NCBI RefSeq assembly: GCF_004793975.1
Contig: NZ_SRYB01000016.1
Coordinates: forward strand, 43,523 to 107,522
Source of the DNA: Lepagella muris
GTDB taxonomy: Bacteria > Bacteroidota > Bacteroidia > Bacteroidales > Muribaculaceae
Direction: 5' to 3'
Length of the DNA: 64,000 nt
A program made the translations under genes and the position numbers. Shown here in pieces: positions 62,094 to 64,000 of this stretch. Each line of letters starts with the position of its first letter. The stretch's first letter is position 1. The notes beneath the pieces are model-generated. The model had not been told where the DNA came from, made no database searches, and saw only the letters and a program-made list of their open reading frames with translations.

Positions 62094-63107
62094 ATGAATA
62101 AGAAAATAGCTGTTGCCCTTACATTCATCAGTATGTTGGCAGGTAATGCAGAAAAGGCAAATGCATCCAATACAGGGAAGCAGGAGTCTGACGCTCTCCC
62201 TACTGTCTATTTCACTAAGGAGATTTCGCCTGAATCACTCGTAGAGATATTTAAGGCTGTCGGAGTGGAACCTAACGGTAATGTGGCTGTGAAAATCAGC
62301 ACTGGGGAGGGCGGCAATACCCATTATCTTAAACCGGATTTGATAGGCAAGCTTGTGAAAAAGGTAGATGGCACTATCGTGGAGTGTTGCACTGCATACG
62401 GCGGGACACGACAGGATCCGGCAAAGCATTGGGAGACCATCCGAGACCACGGCTTCGACAAGATTGCCAAAGTTGATCTTATGGACGAGTTCGGACAGAT
62501 GCAGATTCCCGTATCCGACACCACGCATATCAAATATGACATAGTTGGCGACCATCTTGCCGATTATGATTTCATGATCAATCTCGCTCATTTCAAAGGT
62601 CATGCAATGGGAGGCTTCGGAGGCGTGTTGAAAAATTCGTCTATCGGTGTGGCGTCAACTGCCGGAAAGGCATATATACATACTGCCGGACGCACTGATG
62701 ATGCATCAAAAATGTGGGGAAACATTAACGAGATTCCTCAGGATCATTTTCTTGAAAGTATGGCAGCTGCCGCACAGGGCGTGCATAACTACATGAATAG
62801 TAAGGATGCTGTCGGAAAGCCGAGGATAGTGTATATCAACGTATTGAATAATCTTTCGGTAGACTGTGACTGTGATGGTCATCCGGCTGCTCCGGAATTG
62901 AAAGATATGGGTATCGCCGCAAGTCTTGACCCTGTGGCTCTTGACCAAGCCTGCATTGACATGGTATTTAATCACGCATCAACAGAAGGTGATAATTCCG
63001 CACCATTAATCGAACGCATCAACAGTCGCCACGGCACTCATATCCTTCCCTATGCAGCGCAAATAGGTTTAGGCAGCACCAAATATACTCTAAAGAATGT
63101 GGATTAA
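62094..63107 (+). CDS. Secreted DUF362 domain protein
   Basis: 337 aa with signal peptide (MNKKIAVALTFISMLAGNAEKANA). Main body matches DUF362 (VAVKISTGEGGNTHYLKPDLIGKLVKKV, FMINLAHFKGHAMGGFGGVLKN, IAASLDPVALDQACIDMV). DUF362 proteins often occur with ferredoxin domains, but none is present. 11 bp after the flavodoxin-like gene, so one operon of three. Function unknown. Confidence 0.85.
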   Translation: MNKKIAVALTFISMLAGNAEKANASNTGKQESDALPTVYFTKEISPESLVEIFKAVGVEPNGNVAVKISTGEGGNTHYLKPDLIGKLVKKVDGTIVECCTAYGGTRQDPAKHWETIRDHGFDKIAKVDLMDEFGQMQIPVSDTTHIKYDIVGDHLADYDFMINLAHFKGHAMGGFGGVLKNSSIGVASTAGKAYIHTAGRTDDASKMWGNINEIPQDHFLESMAAAAQGVHNYMNSKDAVGKPRIVYINVLNNLSVDCDCDGHPAAPELKDMGIAASLDPVALDQACIDMVFNHASTEGDNSAPLIERINSRHGTHILPYAAQIGLGSTKYTLKNVD

Positions 63108-63197
63108 TTATAATCCGATATTCTTACCATCTATAATGCTGCAATCAAAAAATGTAGAATAGTATCGACTGCAAGACAGTCATGGAATGATGATAGA

Positions 63198-63239
63198 AGA
63201 GACTGTCTAACAATCAAAAGTTAGATGGTCTCTTTTTTT
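63198..63239 (+). terminator. Intrinsic terminator at the end of the DUF362 operon / IS edge
   Basis: AGAGAC (63198-63203) and CTAAC (63207-63211) pair with GTTAG (63220-63224) and GTCTCT (63228-63233), followed by T8 (63232-63239). It lies 91 bp past the DUF362 stop and just before the transposase stop (63258). The GAGACTGTCTAA segment also resembles an IS1182-family end. Confidence 0.85.
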
Positions 63240-63257
63240 GTGACGTATTACTAAAAA

Positions 63258-64000
63258 TCAGGCAGCGATGGGGCGATTGCTGTTAAATCTGCACCAAAAT
63301 CCAATATTGAGCTTTGAGAGGTTTGTTTGAGGCGTGTTTTGAGGCGACAACGGACGTCCAGACGAAGATTTGGCCCTTGCGAGGGCAAGTTTCCTCAGAT
63401 TATGGGCGAGGGCTTTCAGGCCGAACTCTATTTTAGCCCCGCTCAGTCCACGCAGGCGAAGCCGTCTGAACTTGCCGCATTCCTTGATTTGTCCGAACAC
63501 TGCCTCCGGTTCTATCGGGCGGTTGCTCCTATGCCTCAGGCCTTGTTCGCTTGTCAGAAGATCTCTTGCAATGGCTTTATATTCATTGAGTGTGTGATTG
63601 ACCTCTATCTGCCTGTTGCCTTTTGACTTATGGCATTGGCCGCGCAACGGGCAGCCCTCGCAGCGTGTCGCTCTGTATATGCTTACGGTCTGCTCATAAC
63701 CGCTGGCGGTATGGCGTTTTTCCTGACGCATGAACCTCATTCTCTGCCCCATCGGACATACATAAAAGTCTTCCTGCTGATTGTAGAACAGGTTTGACAC
63801 TCGGAACGGATCGTTGCGATATTTCCGCCGTTGCTCGACATGGAACATATTGTACTTGACATAGGGGGTCATGCCGTTGCGAAGCATGTACTCATAGTTC
63901 TCTTCGGAGCCATACCCGCTGTCGGCCACAATTTCATCGCTCCGGATGCCGTATCGGTTCCTGAACGACTCCAGATAGTCTATCATCGTAAGGGTATCGG
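63258..64000 (-). CDS. IS1182-family transposase, C-terminal part (runs off the right edge)
   Basis: About 247 residues in frame to the window end, with no start in view. DDE-type catalytic residues: the second Asp in EIVADSGYGSEENYEYM and the Glu in PIEPEAVFGQIK. The zinc-like Cys block TRCEGCPLRGQCHKSK and the LNEYKAIARDLL...RPIEPEAVFG region are standard for the DDE_Tnp_1_6 part of IS1182 transposases. The gene continues beyond 64000. Confidence 0.9.
   Translation of the reverse strand, partial: DTLTMIDYLESFRNRYGIRSDEIVADSGYGSEENYEYMLRNGMTPYVKYNMFHVEQRRKYRNDPFRVSNLFYNQQEDFYVCPMGQRMRFMRQEKRHTASGYEQTVSIYRATRCEGCPLRGQCHKSKGNRQIEVNHTLNEYKAIARDLLTSEQGLRHRSNRPIEPEAVFGQIKECGKFRRLRLRGLSGAKIEFGLKALAHNLRKLALARAKSSSGRPLSPQNTPQTNLSKLNIGFWCRFNSNRPIAA

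Noticed and set aside
63327..63626. Plus-strand frames over the transposase
   Set aside because: Antisense to the IS1182 transposase, which has DDE residues and Cys block on the minus strand.

Overview
The window looks like chromosomal DNA from a gut-type member of the order Bacteroidales, most likely Muribaculaceae or a close relative. This placement is inferred from gene content and promoter style, not from a marker-gene tree. Evidence: many intergenic regions carry the Bacteroidota promoter (TTTG, 19-21 bp, TAnnTTTG). There is an Mfa/FimA-type fimbrial locus, a complete Bat (aerotolerance) operon, TonB-dependent receptors with a carboxypeptidase-like regulatory domain, a T9SS-type C-terminal sorting tail and a DUF6377 regulator. 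No rRNA, tRNA or CRISPR array was seen.

Layout. 1-5244 (minus): surface fimbria operon read right to left: DUF3575 barrel, DUF3868/OmpA-like protein, Mfa1-type shaft subunit, Mfa2-type anchor, and the start of a further lipoprotein cut by the window edge. Its upstream gap (5245-5955) holds an 11-G tract in a promoter-like setting and an array of 16 GATACA hexamers. 5956-9955 (minus): mutS2, a universal stress protein and a small HTH protein. 10166-19746 (minus): moxR, DUF58, a BatD-related membrane protein, batA, batB, batC, a short batD paralogue, batD, batE. 19894-28143 (minus): housekeeping cluster thiL, purine nucleoside phosphorylase, lpxK, sppA, glmM-like mutase, DUF4827 lipoprotein, DHH phosphoesterase. 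28377-33057 (plus): mazG, topB, a Cys-rich membrane peptide, a TsaC/Sua5-type protein and mdh, closed by a strong bidirectional terminator.

33188-36742: a small membrane protein overlapping a lone Spi-type protease-inhibitor protein; then a roughly 400-nt structured non-coding RNA with its own consensus promoter and intrinsic terminator; then an MFS transporter. 36882-43445 (minus): thiamine operon thiS, thiE (double-domain), thiG, thiH, thiF, a methyltransferase, tenA, thiD. It is controlled by a TPP riboswitch followed by an intrinsic terminator whose U-tract ends 12 nt before thiS. thiC is not in the window. 43581-55833: two outer-membrane uptake units (receptor plus OB-fold-like lipoprotein; receptor plus GH36 alpha-galactosidase), with a thioredoxin lipoprotein and a divergent TPR/HTH regulator between them. 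55942-58194: HMA metallochaperone and Zn/Cd-type P1B ATPase behind a palindromic operator candidate.

58470-64000 looks accessory: two orphan genes behind a promoter whose leader appears interrupted by about 258 bp; a three-gene redox/hydrolase operon (secreted amidohydrolase-ABM fusion, flavodoxin-like reductase, DUF362 protein); and the 3' part of an IS1182-family transposase running off the right edge. The most interesting signals are the structured RNA at 34436-34841, the GATACA array and G11 tract before the fimbria operon, and the duplicated leader at 58538-58808.
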